NCBI GenBank assembly: GCA_018806985.1
Contig: JADANN010000468.1
Coordinates: 2,373,572 to 2,437,571 of the forward strand
Reading direction: 5' to 3'
Length of the DNA: 64,000 bases
Source of the DNA: Angiostrongylus vasorum
Lineage: Eukaryota; Nematoda; Chromadorea; Rhabditida; Metastrongylidae
Made by a program: the position numbers and the translations under genes. Below, in pieces: positions 1 to 10,896 of this stretch (positions within the stretch are counted from its first letter, which is position 1; each line of letters begins with the position of its first letter). Under the pieces are notes generated by a model. That model searched no databases. It saw only the letters and a list, made by a program, of their open reading frames with translations, and had not been told where the DNA came from.

Positions 1-639
1 TTCGACCTCTTTGAGATGAAGCTGGCATCTTAAAGAGAAGGGCGATTGAGTTTCATGTATATGCCTCATAATAGTTAAAATCTCCGATTTAAAATTCAAA
101 ACTTTAAAAAATTTACACCGTACCTTTAAAACGACTTACGCTAAAATAATAGTAATAACAGTAAAAAATTAAGAAAATAACTAAGTTTCTATGCTTTCGT
201 GAAAATTAACACTTTTTAAAATGTCATGTGATATGAAATAACACCTCGTGTTTGCTCAACAAGAATACGAAGAATTACTTGTCATATGGGATTGCAGACG
301 AATTCCAGTGCAGTAAGGCAAAGCCTCTTCAATAGGTTTATCAATTACTCGAACACTCATATACTCTTATACTCGAACAAATTATAAATAGTAAAGGAAA
401 AATCAGCACGTTCGTGAGTAGGCTGTGAATGTCATTGAGAAAACGGGGGAAGGATGATAAGGAGGGCGTGGGCAGTAAGACTACAATAGCGTGAGGAACA
501 GAACTAGATCTGAGACCGCAAACACAGAATGACGTGCTCCGAAAAGTGGTCGCAGTGATTCATGAACGTGCACAGATTTGTTTAGCGAACGGGAAGAAAC
601 GGGGTAGTTGAGAAAAAAACCTGTTTGAAACTACCTCAC
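1..639. other. AT-rich intergenic stretch, nothing identified
   Basis: No open frame with coding character, no recognised repeat and no RNA gene was seen here. It may be the edge of a feature lying to the left of the window. Confidence 0.4.
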
Positions 640-900
640 AGTGTGGGCATCCATCCTACGCTTTCCTAAAAGCAGTAAATCGTATTGTTCCACATCAATC
701 GCCTGTTGGAGACCAACAGCAAAGGAGCCCAGACATGGCAATCCAACGGCGGTCTCTTTTTCTCCGTTAACAGGAAGTGAAACCAGAAAATGTATGCCGA
801 ATAAAATTTGTTGTCTTTCATCCTGCTTACGCAGCGACCACTTTCTGACGCATACGTTAAGGCAGAAAGTACTCAGAAAAACCGACGTCGGCATAGATGA
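640..900 (-). mobile_element. Fragment of a second-family RTE reverse transcriptase
   Basis: The minus strand encodes a SLRKQDER motif within a short open stretch. The nucleotide sequence around 815-880 resembles 35812-35880, which belongs to the internally deleted second RTE family nested at 35389-36907. This is a small decayed piece of the C-terminal part of the reverse transcriptase protein. The rest of the element is not recognisable. Confidence 0.5.
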
Positions 901-1054
901 TTGATATATTCAACTATATCATCTTATAAACTGGTCTTCTTTAGCTGAAGCGAGGGTGGTATTCTTTGTTGTCGTTATTGTTCTTGTTGGTCGATGGCTG
1001 ACTTTTTCGGCGATTTCACCTTCCTCAGAGCCGTGACGTTACGAGTGAGTCCTG

Positions 1055-3060
1055 TAGTCGAAGAAAGACCCGCCCGAACACGACAAACTGCTTGTCGAAT
1101 GACTGAAAAGCTGTGCCGAATTCGTCTCAGTTCCTCAAGCAAGAGGATCGGATCAAATTTTCATTACTAGTACGGGGGTGTTCGAAAAGAGAAGGAAACT
1201 GAAGCTTGATCCTACTGCAACACACTTAACATGGTTATTAATAAATACCAGCTGCAGAAGAGCTTTGCAGGAAGATCTATACCGGTACAAGCAGAAGAAA
1301 CTACTGGAACCAGCAGAGAAAAGAATTGGTCTAAAAAAATGTCGTCGGAGCTTTGGTGCGTCAAAACGTTCCACCGTGATATGAAATTGATAACGGAAAC
1401 ATTCTACACCAATCGTTTCCGTTTTACAATCCCTGTCCGGACCTTAAATCCGAGGAGAAAAACCACATGGAATTCTTTCGTGGGAGGTTCGAATTGCGAT
1501 GGAAAGCATGAAAACAGGCACAACACCAGGACTCGATGATATCACCGCCGATTTCCTTAGAACTGGATGCCACAATATACAAATACTTCTCGCAATCTAT
1601 ATGACAGCCTAGGTCCAAACGGAAAAAAATCTAAACAAGTGGAGGATGTCGCGCATTGTCATCCTGCCCAAGAAAGGTGTCGAAGCGATCTTCGTAATTA
1701 TCGTCCGATATGCTTGTTGAGTGTCCTCTACAAGCTCTTCACCAAGATTATCCTGCCAGGCATATCAAGGACACTGGATGAGGGACAACCAGTGGAGCAA
1801 GAAGGATCTCGACAAAAAATTTTGCTGCATGGACCACATCAAAACTGTGTCCAGGGTCATCGAAATTTGTCGGGAATACCACGTACCTCTAGTCCTAACC
1901 TTTGTCGACTATGAAAAAGCGTTTGACAGTGTCGAAACGAATGCAATCCTATTAGTGCTCGTCGACCAGGGAGTGGATCCGTCCTACATAAGAACTCTAT
2001 CTGATTGTTACCGAAACTGCTGCACTACGAAAATAAAACTTTTCTATCAACTTCTTACCACACCCATAGGAAGAGGTTCTGACAGGGCGACACAATATCG
2101 CCAAAGCTGTTTAGTGCCGCACTGCGGTGTATAATGAAGTTACTCGATTGTGTTGAGAAAGGCATACGTATTGATGAAATATTCCTATAAAACCTTCGTT
2201 TCGCCGACGACATCGTCATCTTCTCAAGAAGCACCAACGAAGCAGAGATCATGACCAACGAGCTCAATGAACAGAGAAAAAAGATCGGAATACGCATAAC
2301 TCGGAAGAACACCCAGTTCATGAAAAACACACAGTGTGAAGGCGAAGAAATTGAACTGGATGGCTCTCTTATTGCAGAGACCACCTCGTATGTATACCTT
2401 GGCCAATTAATAAACACGGAGAATAACATGAAGGAGAAGTTAGATAGAAGAACAGCAGCTTGGGCCGCATTCGGGCCTCTCAAAGAAGCCACCGACCAAC
2501 TGAAGGACCCGAAAATCCGCGCTCATCTCTTCGATTCTACGGTCCTCCCAGCGCTCTTTTATGCTGCAGAGACGTGGGTTGATACTTCAATTACGTCAAG
2601 AATGCTTCGCACTACTCACAGAGCGCTTGAGCGGTGTTTTCTGAAATATAACCGGCACTCTCAATATCTATCCGGAATGCAAAGCTCTGACCTTCGAAAT
2701 CTGTCATATCTTCGCGATCCAGGAGAATATAAATGGATAGCGAAACATAGATCAACCGGTCACATAATGAGAAGAACAAACGGCAGATGGACGAAAAGAA
2801 CTGTAGAATGGACTCCATGAGAATGCAAACGTCCCCTAGGACGGCCACCTACACGATGGGCGGACGTGTTCGTAAACAAAGTTAATCAGCTATACCGGCA
2901 GCTGCAATTATTTAGTTCACGGTATGAGACTCGCACGCGCTACCATGATCGAACAAAACCAGCACCATGGTCGACGATTGCGAGAGAAAGAAACGAATGG
3001 CAAAGGTGCTGGGGTCCGCACAACTCGTGAGGACGGACCATCCAAGTATCCAAGTAACTA
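1055..3060 (+). mobile_element. Degenerate RTE-type non-LTR retrotransposon (reverse transcriptase half and 3' end)
   Basis: The plus strand carries the reverse transcriptase part of an RTE element spread over several frames. The frame with FVDYEKAFDSVE (motif A, near 1900) breaks before the frame with FADDIVIFS (motif C, near 2200). The C-terminal part, with KDPKIRAHLFDSTVLP and AAETWVD, is open from about 2251 to 2820. A typical RTE tail follows: GTCCGCACAACTCGTGAGGA, then CCAAGTATCCAAGTAA near 3035-3060. The endonuclease half is missing, so the copy is 5' truncated. Frameshifts and stops show that it is dead. The closest relative in the window is the copy at 54062-56955. Confidence 0.9.
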
Positions 3061-3061
3061 T

Positions 3062-4880
3062 TACTTACTTGGATACTTGAACGGCCCGTCCTCGCAGGTT
3101 GTACCAGCCCTCGTAAAATTTCCATTCGTCTCTCCTCGCGCAATCGTCATCCATGTTGGTGGTCTGTTTCGAACATGTTGAAGTCCACGAGGCCCATTCC
3201 CCTATTTCTGAAATCGTTGCCATCTGCGAGTGCAGATGGAAGACCTTGCCCCAAAAAAACGTCCATCCATTGACTGGGTGCTCTTCCAAAATGACGCTTA
3301 CATTTTCCTGGAGTCCACTCGGCTGTTCTTTCCGTCCATCTGTCATTTGTTCTTCTTATTGTGTTACCGACCATCTGCGTTTCGCTAACGATGTATGTTT
3401 TCCTGGAACCCGAAGATGGGATAGGTTCCAAAGATCTGAGCTACGCATTCCCGGTAGACGTGGTAAGTGCCGGTTAAGTTTCAAGAGACATCGTTCAAGC
3501 GCTCTGTGTGTGCTGCGCATATTTAAAGTTTCTGAAGTATCAGCCCAAGTTTCTGCTGCATAATAGAGCACTGGAAGGACTGTTGAATCGAAAAGGTGAG
3601 CGTGGGGGTTTGGGATCCGTTAGTTGGTCGCTATCGTCTTAAGTGGTCCGAATGCCGCCCATGCTGCTCTCCTTCTTCAATTTAATTCCTCTTCCATGTT
3701 GTTCTCCAAGTTCATTAAACGCTTAACGTATACGTACGAGGTGGTTTTTGTAACTAGAGTACCACCCAGTTCTGTTTGTTCAATTTCGCGTTAGTGGTTT
3801 TTCATTAACTGGATCTTTGTCCTATTTATACGTAGCTCAATCTTTTCCCGCTTTGTTGAGTTCATTCATCATCGTCTCTGCTTCACTAGAACTCCTAGGA
3901 AAGATGACGATGTCATCCGCGGAACGAAGATTTTATACGAATTTTCCATGAATCCGCATGTCCATCTCGTCCAATCAAGTGACTTCGTTATCCACTGCAC
4001 TGTGGCAGAGAACAGCTTTTGCGACATTGTGGCGTCATACCGAACCACTTTTCCTGTACCGTGACGAGTCGATAAAAAGCTGTATATTTGTGCTGCAGTT
4101 GTGATAACAGTCTGCTAGTGTTCACATATAGGACGGGTCCACTCCTTTGCCGACAAGTGCTGATACGGATTGCATTCGTCTCGACGCTGTCAAACACTTT
4201 CTTATAGACGATGAAGGTCAAGACAACGAGCAGATGGTATTATCAACAAAATTCCATGACCCGTGATAAGGTCTGGATGTGGTTCATGCAAGAGAATCAC
4301 TGTCAGAATCTTGTTTTCCCCACTGTTTGCGTCTCACCCAAGGTCTTCGATATGCACAAACGTATAATCTTCGTGAACAGCTTCTAGAAACACACTCAAC
4401 AAGTGTATTGGACAGTAGTTACGAGGATATCACTTCGGGCACCTTTCTTGGACAGGACGACGGCGCGCGACGGCCTCCATTGGTATGGGATTTTTCTCTC
4501 TGAAGGTAAGATGTATAGGTTGCGAGAAGCATATATGATTTGTGGCTACCAGCTTTAAGGAAATCGGCGATGACGTTATTGGGTCCTAGAGCTATTCCTC
4601 TCTTCCTGTTTTCTATCGCAACTGGGATTTTAGAGGGTAGAATCCCGGGTGGTTTTTCTTGCGGAGATATGGGGATACAGGACGGCGGCTGTGGCGCAGA
4701 AAAGATTGATTCAGAACTCTTCCGTTTTCAATTCCCTGGTGGGACGTAGTGATAGTCCCATCTTCGTTCATTATGACGGATAGTGGAAACTTATAGGTGC
4801 GAAGATTCTGACAGAACTCTTTCAGACTGGATTTTCGAGCTGTTTCTAGTAACTTTTTTTCTGCCTACAAAAAGAAGCTA
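3062..4880 (-). mobile_element. Second degenerate RTE copy, opposite orientation
   Basis: The minus strand carries the same RTE family: AAETWADTSETLNMRSTHRA near 3500, VYKKVFDSVETNAI (motif A remnant) near 4200 and a decayed FADD-type region near 3900. Its 3' tail meets the tail of the neighbouring plus-strand copy at about 3060, so the two are tail to tail. Homology to the upstream linker region fades near 4880. Many frame breaks make it non-functional. Confidence 0.85.
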
Positions 4881-5477
4881 AAGGCTAACTGATATTAATC
4901 CTCCAACAAAGATCTCTTGAAGATGGTGTTTACTACCATTTATGCTAAGCGTGTTGCAGACCTTATGAGTAGTTATGAGTAGTTGCATTATGAAATACAG
5001 TAATCGTGCAGGAAAAGCCTGCAGAAAAGTTACACAGGAAGATGAACAGCATGTAATGTCATGTGCTAGAAGGGTATCGTAGATGTGTTGCAGCTACGTC
5101 AAATTTCAAAACATGAGTAGTTGAAGCTTATGAGTCTAACCAGTATGACTACAAGGAAAAGAATATGCTACGATAATATGAAGAGTTAAAATTTACAATC
5201 GCGACAACACAGTAGTTTCTATTAAACTAGTGAAATCTTTCGATAAACTAGCGAGATTTCATATACAAATATTGCTGAACTAAGAGGAGGTATGGAAAGA
5301 TGCGTTAGAGGATGCTGAAGGGAAAGCGTTCAAAAATCAGTAGCAATTGTTATATTCTCTAAAAAACAAGAGTATTCGTCGAGAAAAAAGGTTCTATAGT
5401 GGGTTGACCTTGTTAAACACATTTTCACAGCCTTATTTTGTATTCCATCCAAATGGTACAGCGAGAATACTAGTTCG
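4881..5477. other. Intergenic stretch, nothing identified
   Basis: AT-rich sequence without a credible ORF, splice-signal pattern or known repeat. A few GAGTAGTT-type short repeats near 4970-4990 are not enough to name an element. Confidence 0.35.
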
Positions 5478-5850
5478 TTGGATAATTGGATGGCCCGTCT
5501 TCACTGGTTTTGCAGGCCCCAGCATAATTTCCATTGCTTCGGAGCTTCGCTGCCTAAGCCGTTGTGGTTTCCGGGAATCCCGAGATCAGCCAAGCCAAAG
5601 TCTGCTCCAGGTCGTCACGGTCACAGGCAGTCGCCGCCCTTGTGGATCAGAGGGATATTTCCCACCAGGCGACTAGTTACATACCAGCACGGTGGTGGAT
5701 CCTGGAACTGATTTATCTTTAGCTGGGTTTCCTGATGGAAACGCCGGACTCCTTCCCAGCTTCGCAGACCCTGCAGCGGAGATGAATTCCCTCGCTGTAC
5801 ATCGCAGCCCCACACCCAGGAACACCTCGCAGCCACATGATGAGGTGAGA
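5478..5850 (-). mobile_element. Family D: non-autonomous RTE derivative
   Basis: This is the reverse complement of the roughly 380-bp repeat also found at 7955, 17060 and 47808 (plus) and 62330 (minus). Shared landmarks are CTGCGATGTACAGCG near the 5' end, ATCCACCACCGTCCTGGTA in the middle, and an RTE-like 3' tail (CAGTGAAGACGGGCCATCCA). The 5' part matches the leader of the RTE copy at 52325-53465, so the element looks like an RTE with its coding region deleted. Confidence 0.8.
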
Positions 5851-5904
5851 AACCGTTGGAAGGTCACGGCAAGAATATTTTTGTCATACATAGAAACACG
5901 AAAG

Positions 5905-6180
5905 GGGCGCGTGCAGCATAGTGGTCAGAAGGGCCCTGCAATACACATGGGATCGATCCCCGCGCCCAAGGCTCACGAAGCCCTCCATTCCTCCGAGGTT
6001 GGCAAACTGGTGCCAGACTTGTCTGAAACAATAGCAGCATTGGCTCGATGCATCGGTAGGTCACCGTGGGTCATTGTAATGGCCAGATATGCATTCAATC
6101 ACCTCCAAACGATGCTGAATGAAGTCGAATGCATGGCGCAATCCTCGGGGGACTGACCAACGCCAAGAGCTCTATCCTTC
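5905..6180 (+). repeat. Family B tRNA-like SINE copy
   Basis: The copy begins with a tRNA-like head: GCGTGCAGCATAGTGGTCAG (A-box-like), then GGATCGATCCC (B-box-like). Family landmarks follow: CCAGACTTGTCTG, a cluster around CGATGCATCGGTAGG, GTCATTGTAATGGCC, and the 3' end CAACGCCAAGAGCTCTATCC. Confidence 0.8.
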
Positions 6181-6284
6181 GCCTTTTCATCATTAACACT
6201 TATGCGACGAAGCCTAATTTCATGACATTACATACGTGCTGATTTTCCTAAAAAAGGTGACAATAGTGTTTGATTTCTTTTGAT

Positions 6285-6900
6285 GCCTTGGATTTCTTTC
6301 ATGGCAGGGCACTCCGTGGAATACAACCACAATGATGCTGAGATATTTACAAAGCTTGAAACCCCAGTGGAGCTTCGAACTCTCTGTTGCCCTTTCCGAG
6401 GACTCACGTGTTACCGCTGCGCCATCCAGAGCTTTGATTTGCCTTTCTCTCAGTTACTTTTTACCATAACGGTGCTATCAACAATTACCGGTCAACGGGA
6501 GTGATCTGGGAGCGCAAATCGGCATTGAACCCCTTTAAGCTGGAGATGTAATCGGAATCACTATGATAAACTTTTATTTGTATTTCACATAACGCCTTGC
6601 AATGAAAAAAAATGGTGGGAAGCAAATAAAAGTAAAGCATTGTGATTTTGACTGCAGCTTTAGCTTAAGTAATTTCAATCCCGACTTGTGCTTACCAGAT
6701 CAATCCCGTTGACGAGTGATTGCTGATAGCACTGCTAGGGTTAAAAAAAACTGGCCCAGAGAAAGCAAAATAAAAGCCTCGGTGGTGTAGTAGTAACACG
6801 TAAGCCCTCGGAAGGGGTAATCACGTGTTCGAAGCTCACTTGGGCTTCCCAGTTCTGCTCATATCTCAGCATCATTATGGCGTTTTTTTTGCACTTTTCT
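6285..6900. repeat. Family A foldback element, inverted pair
   Basis: The left arm (to about 6560) is in minus orientation, beginning with CAACCACAATGATGCTGAGA. The right arm (from about 6570) is in plus orientation and ends in ATCTCAGCATCATTATGG. Each arm carries a tRNA-like segment. In the right arm this is GGTGGTGTAGTAGTAACACG followed by GTGTTCGAAGC. The arms are inverted copies of one unit. Confidence 0.7.
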
Positions 6901-7753
6901 AAGGTCTGGACTTATAGCCTTTTCCAGCTGATAAAAGCCACAATATGTGTTGGATGAGCGATCGATTGATTATAAGAAGCAAAGCGGTGCTATGCGACAA
7001 AACAAACGACTAAAAGAACACGACTTCTATAGATGTCATACAGGCCACAATGTCCACCCAAATATGACTCTTACAGAGGTCACGTCGTCGTGTAAGTGTT
7101 AAGAACATTGTATTCTGAACATAAGAAAGATGCAGTAATTTGAAAAGATCCATGAAGAATATTTTGTATAGTTTTCCAATACAACTACACCGTAGTACGA
7201 TATAAAAAGCTCATGCGAAGGAAACCATGACAGAAAAAAAGGACATGGAATCAAAATGGTTTACAAGAATTCTTGTGGTCGACACACATTGAAAATCGCT
7301 GAAACGATGAAAAACCAGTGTAAACGTTATATAAATGTGGAGCAGAAGGGTTGTCCTTAAACTAAACCAACTATTCCATTCACCTAAACTTTAGAGGAAA
7401 GAAATACCTGGTGGCACCATGACAGCATCAGAACGCAGTACAGATGTGGTGGAATAGAGAAGCAGCTGGATATCTCACTATGGATCCGTTTTTGAAGTGG
7501 CAAATTTGTAGAAAACCAAGTGAAAGAGATGTATTACTTGCTGGTGTGTTAAGACACTGTTCCCATCGTCATCCTGACTAATGGAGGGTATCAGGCACTA
7601 CTAAGAAGATCTCCTGAACAGCACGGTGATTTTCGAAATTCAGAAGTTTCTCAAAGGGTACAACATCAATCATTTAAAGAACGAAGATGCAACCACATAT
7701 GTTCAAGCATTCTGTTGAACCCGAAAGAGGACTTTCTATAAACCTCGACATTA
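6901..7753. other. Intergenic stretch with one short unclassified repeat
   Basis: No gene model is supportable. The stretch near 7040-7110 (GGCCACAATGTCCAC, then CTCTTACAGAGGTCACGTC) resembles 49855-49910, so at least one more dispersed repeat of unknown class is present. Confidence 0.35.
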
Positions 7754-8590
7754 TTGATGCCATTGATATTTAGCCGAATTATAAGGATATTACTTTTTTA
7801 CCTACCGCCCATTATTTTTCAACGGCAGCATATTATGTACCCTACGCTTACCTTTAGCCTATTTCCCTTTCCGAAAGGTAACGTGTTCTCCATCACACCA
7901 TATGAGTCCTTCGTTTCGCCTTTCTCTCAGCCGTGTTTTTATAAGTGCCATTAGCAATCCCTCCCAACGGCTTAAAGCCTCATTGCGGCTGAGAGGTGTG
8001 CTTGGGTGTCGGGCTGCGATGTACAGCGAGGGGATTCATCCCCCCAGCTCGGTTTCCCAAGCTGAGAAGAAGTCCGGCGTTTCCATCAGGAAGGACAGCT
8101 AAAAGTAAATCAATAGCAGGATCCATCACCGTCCTGGTACCAAACTAGTCGCATGGTGCCGAACCTCCCCAAAGGCGGCGACTGCCTGTGGTGGTAACGA
8201 CCTGAGACAGACTTTGGCCTGGCTGACCTCGGAACTCCAGTGAAATACAATTGCTAGACCAGGAGATCTACGAAAAAGTGAAGATTGTGGTGGGAGCCCG
8301 CACAACCAGTGAAGACGGGCCATCCAAGTATCCAGGTAATTATCAGCAATCACCCATCAACAGGATCAAATGGCATAGTTCTAGAGTACAGCCTTAGCTT
8401 AACTGGGTTTAATGCCCATTTGTGCTCCCGAGATCATTACCGTTAACGAGTGATTGGTGATGGCACCGTTAGGGTGAAAACACTGGCTGAGAGAAAGGCC
8501 GAACGAGTGCCTCAGTGGCGTCGTGCGGAACACGTGAGCCCCAGAAAGTGTAATAGCGGATTCGATCCCCACCGCAGACACATAAGGCTA
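7754..8590. repeat. Family A foldback element split by a family D insertion
   Basis: A minus-oriented arm fragment (CCTTTCCGAAAGGTAACGTG, then CCTTCGTTTCGCC) ends near 7955. A plus-oriented arm begins near 8390 (GAGTGATTGGTGATGGCACC) and contains a GATTCGATCCCCACC B-box-like segment near 8560. The family D element at 7955-8340 lies between them, so it probably inserted into this foldback. Confidence 0.6.
7955..8340 (+). mobile_element. Family D: non-autonomous RTE derivative
   Basis: Plus-strand copy with the full set of landmarks: GGGCTGCGATGTACAGCGAG, TTTCCATCAGGAAGGACAGC, ATCCATCACCGTCCTGG and the 3' tail GACGGGCCATCCAAGTATCC. It sits between two arms of a family A foldback. Confidence 0.85.
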
Positions 8591-8610
8591 TAGTAACATA
8601 AAGTATATAC

Positions 8611-8645
8611 AGGCTCTGAGGAAGGCGAAATCGGCGAAACTTCGG
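8611..8645 (+). other. Hammerhead-like core motif
   Basis: The segment reads CTGAGGA, then AGGCGAAATCGGC, then GAAAC. That is the order box I, stem II, box II of a hammerhead ribozyme, with CUGAGGA as a permitted CUGANGA form. Stem II pairs poorly. A related segment lies at 22371-22400. Function is unproven; it may be a decayed Penelope-like or retrozyme remnant. Confidence 0.3.
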
Positions 8646-8664
8646 AAATCGAACAAAAAGGACG

Positions 8665-8740
8665 AAGACAACAACAACAACAATAACACCAGCAACAGCA
8701 ACAACAGCAACAACAACAACAACAGCAACAACGACAACGT
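8665..8740 (+). repeat. CAA/CAG trinucleotide microsatellite
   Basis: Imperfect run of CAA with interspersed CAG and CGA units, about 75 bp. The two overlapping minus-strand ORFs rich in Val or Leu are translations of this repeat, not genes. Confidence 0.9.
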
Positions 8741-9044
8741 ATACCAACCTCGCATCAACTCAACAAGGGCAGTTCCTAAGGACATTTGTGTAGATTCCGT
8801 CGAACGATAATGGTGTGCCGGCTAACGTGCTCTGCCGCCAACGGGGGCGACGCGGGCGTTCCCATTTGTAGGAAGTCGCCGCTCGGTCCCTACGCAAATC
8901 AATCAGTTCGGCTACTTACGTTTTGTTCGTGGTCCCATTAAATTGTACGAGCGAGTTCCCATTCGAGCTTTTTCATTCCTTACTATCTAACTTTTTACTT
9001 GTTATTTTGTTTGCTGTACCAGCATTCATTTGCGTCCTCACTTA

Positions 9045-9299
9045 CACCTCCTTGGATTGTTAAGCTTACACGAGAGTGTTGTATAAGTTCCATTCGGCAG
9101 GTGTTTCGACGTGTTCGTCTTCACCAGAGCCGGTGATCCGAGTAGATGGTCCACAGACGAAGACGCCACATCGAGAAGGCGAACGACTGTGCACCATCGA
9201 CTCGGATCATCGGCTTTCATGAAGACGAACGCGTCGAAACTGTAGCCGAATGAGACTTCGATAACAACCTCGTATAAGCTTTTAACAATCCAAAAGGTG
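9045..9299. repeat. 255-bp foldback (palindromic) element
   Basis: The left arm (9045-about 9165) is closely matched by the reverse complement of the right arm (about 9180-9299). The outer ends pair as CACC..TTGGATTGTTAA with TTAACAATCCAA..GGTG. The inner parts pair as GATCCGAGTAGATGGT with ACCATCGACTCGGATC. Only about 15 bp separate the arms. Both arms contain GAAGACGAACRCGTCGAAAC (left arm on minus, right arm on plus), a hammerhead-like stem II and box II. No transposase is present. It lies just upstream of uev-1 and ends about 100 bp before its presumed trans-splice acceptor. Confidence 0.85.
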
Positions 9300-9384
9300 T
9301 TGATTGTTTCTGTCGAGGTTAAATGGCGATCGGTTTGAAAACTATTGTTTTTCTCGTTTATGTTCTAACTATTCATCGTTGTTA

Positions 9385-9400
9385 TTAAATTCGTTTCAGG
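9385..9400 (+). promoter_or_regulatory. Probable trans-splice acceptor for uev-1
   Basis: AATTCGTTTCAG followed by a short leader reaching ATG at 9428 fits a spliced-leader acceptor: a strong TTTCAG with no upstream exon evident. Assignment is by pattern only. Confidence 0.55.
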
Positions 9401-9427
9401 ATTTTGTTAAGTAACAAGCAAAGCGAT

Positions 9428-10272
9428 ATGGGTAGGTCTTAAGTGTTTTCTTCAATTATTGTTACGGTCTGGTTCGCCACCGTAATGATGACCATAATAA
9501 TCTATCAGGAAACATTTGTTCAACACAGACTTCAAATGATTTCATCGGTGCTTGGTTTTTAGTTTAGTTTTTTAAACATATTTGCAATATAGCAGCTTAA
9601 CATGTTTTGTCAGTGCAGAGTAATCTATTACTTCAAGAATTGGGAATCTGGAAGAAAATGTAAGGTCGCAATTTCAGTAGATGTGCCAAGGAATTTTCGT
9701 CTTCTTGAAGAACTGGAAGATGGTCAGAAAGGAAAAGGGGACGGCAACATCTCATGGGGTCTTGAAGATGACACTGACATGACTCTAACTAGGTGGACGG
9801 GTACTATAATAGGCCCTCCTAGGGTATGGCTGTACTTTCACTGTGGGATTTTTCAATTTATTCTATCCTCAGTTTGTCATCTATTAGAAAGCACGGACGA
9901 ATCGTTATAGACACCGTATGAGTCGCGTATTTACAATCTGCACGTGGAATGTGGGCCTAATTATCCTAAGGAACCTCCGAGCGTTCGGTTCACTACCAAA
10001 ATTCATATGAATGGAGTTAACCAGTCTACTGGCGTGGTAAGTTTTAGAACTGTTAGTGTTTATCCTGACCGTATTGTTCTTTCCTTTAGAAATCCATGAA
10101 ACACTAAGAAGTCTTCGCCTTGTTACAGATAGATAAAAGGAATCTGAGCACTTTGCGTTCATGGAATGGTAGCTTTATGATCAAATCTGTTTTGGAAGAT
10201 ATCCGAAAGAACATGATGTGTGCGAAAGAGAATATGAAACTTCCTCAGCCGGCTGAAGGTGCAACGTTCTAA
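9428..10272 (+). CDS. uev-1: Ubiquitin-conjugating enzyme E2 variant (UEV1/MMS2 type)
   Basis: Four exons join in phase: 9428-9431, 9678-9823, 9911-10036 and 10129-10272, giving 139 aa. The protein starts [20 protein letters not shown] and keeps the family landmarks [39 protein letters not shown] and KENMKLPQP near the C-terminus. UEV proteins have the E2 fold but lack the catalytic cysteine; the usual HPN and active-site Cys are absent here. With Ubc13 they build Lys63-linked ubiquitin chains for DNA-damage tolerance and signalling. The first exon contributes only ATGG, a real but easily missed microexon. A poly(A) signal lies at 10750. The next gene starts about 625 bp downstream on the same strand. 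Confidence 0.95.
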
Positions 10273-10882
10273 AACTAAGTTCAAGGTATTTTTTATACAT
10301 CTTGTAGTCAGCTAGGTCTAGATTTTTCGAGAATTGGCTTGAAAGTGGACCTCATTTGTGCTCTAGGTTTGGATTAAGCCGCTATCGGGCCTGCCATTGT
10401 GTGGGACGTTTTCAGAGATGTGGAACCATCTAGATTATTGGTTTTGACGGTTTATGATTACTTGTTTTGTACTATTTCATTCATATTTGTCAAGGATTTC
10501 ATTCCTCAAAGCATTCTATGTAAATTTTACGTAAACCATAAGTGGAGGCTGACTTGTCTCCTCCAAGTAAAATTCCGCGTTTTCATTCTATTATTAAAGT
10601 AAACGTAGGCTGATTTGTTGGCAGTCGTTTAGTTGTGTATTTATTTCTTGGCTGATGTCTGTCCTCTTTTTCCGCCCCGTCCTCTCCAATCATTGCTACT
10701 ACCGGTCTGTAATTGAAAATTGTCCCCTAGCTAGCTATGTTGATCCGCTAATAAAATCTATTTCGTTGGAATGTTATCTTAGGCATATGCGAGCTTATCG
10801 CTGATTATTTGGACAGGTTTACTTCCGTACAGAAGCTGCTACATAGCGTTGTAGCATAGGTAATGCTGAATTTCTTTTGTAG
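10273..10882 (+). other. uev-1 3' region with poly(A) signal and next acceptor
   Basis: No further coding exon was seen. AATAAA at 10750-10755 would end the uev-1 transcript. TTTCTTTTGTAG ending at 10882 is a good trans-splice acceptor for the BRWD gene, so about 127 bp separate the two signals. This is close to the intercistronic spacing of nematode operons. Confidence 0.5.
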
Positions 10883-10896
10883 AGACCACTGTTTAG

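Noticed and set aside
8469..8785. Val- or Leu-rich minus-strand ORFs
   Set aside because: Produced by the CAA/CAG trinucleotide repeat at 8665-8740.
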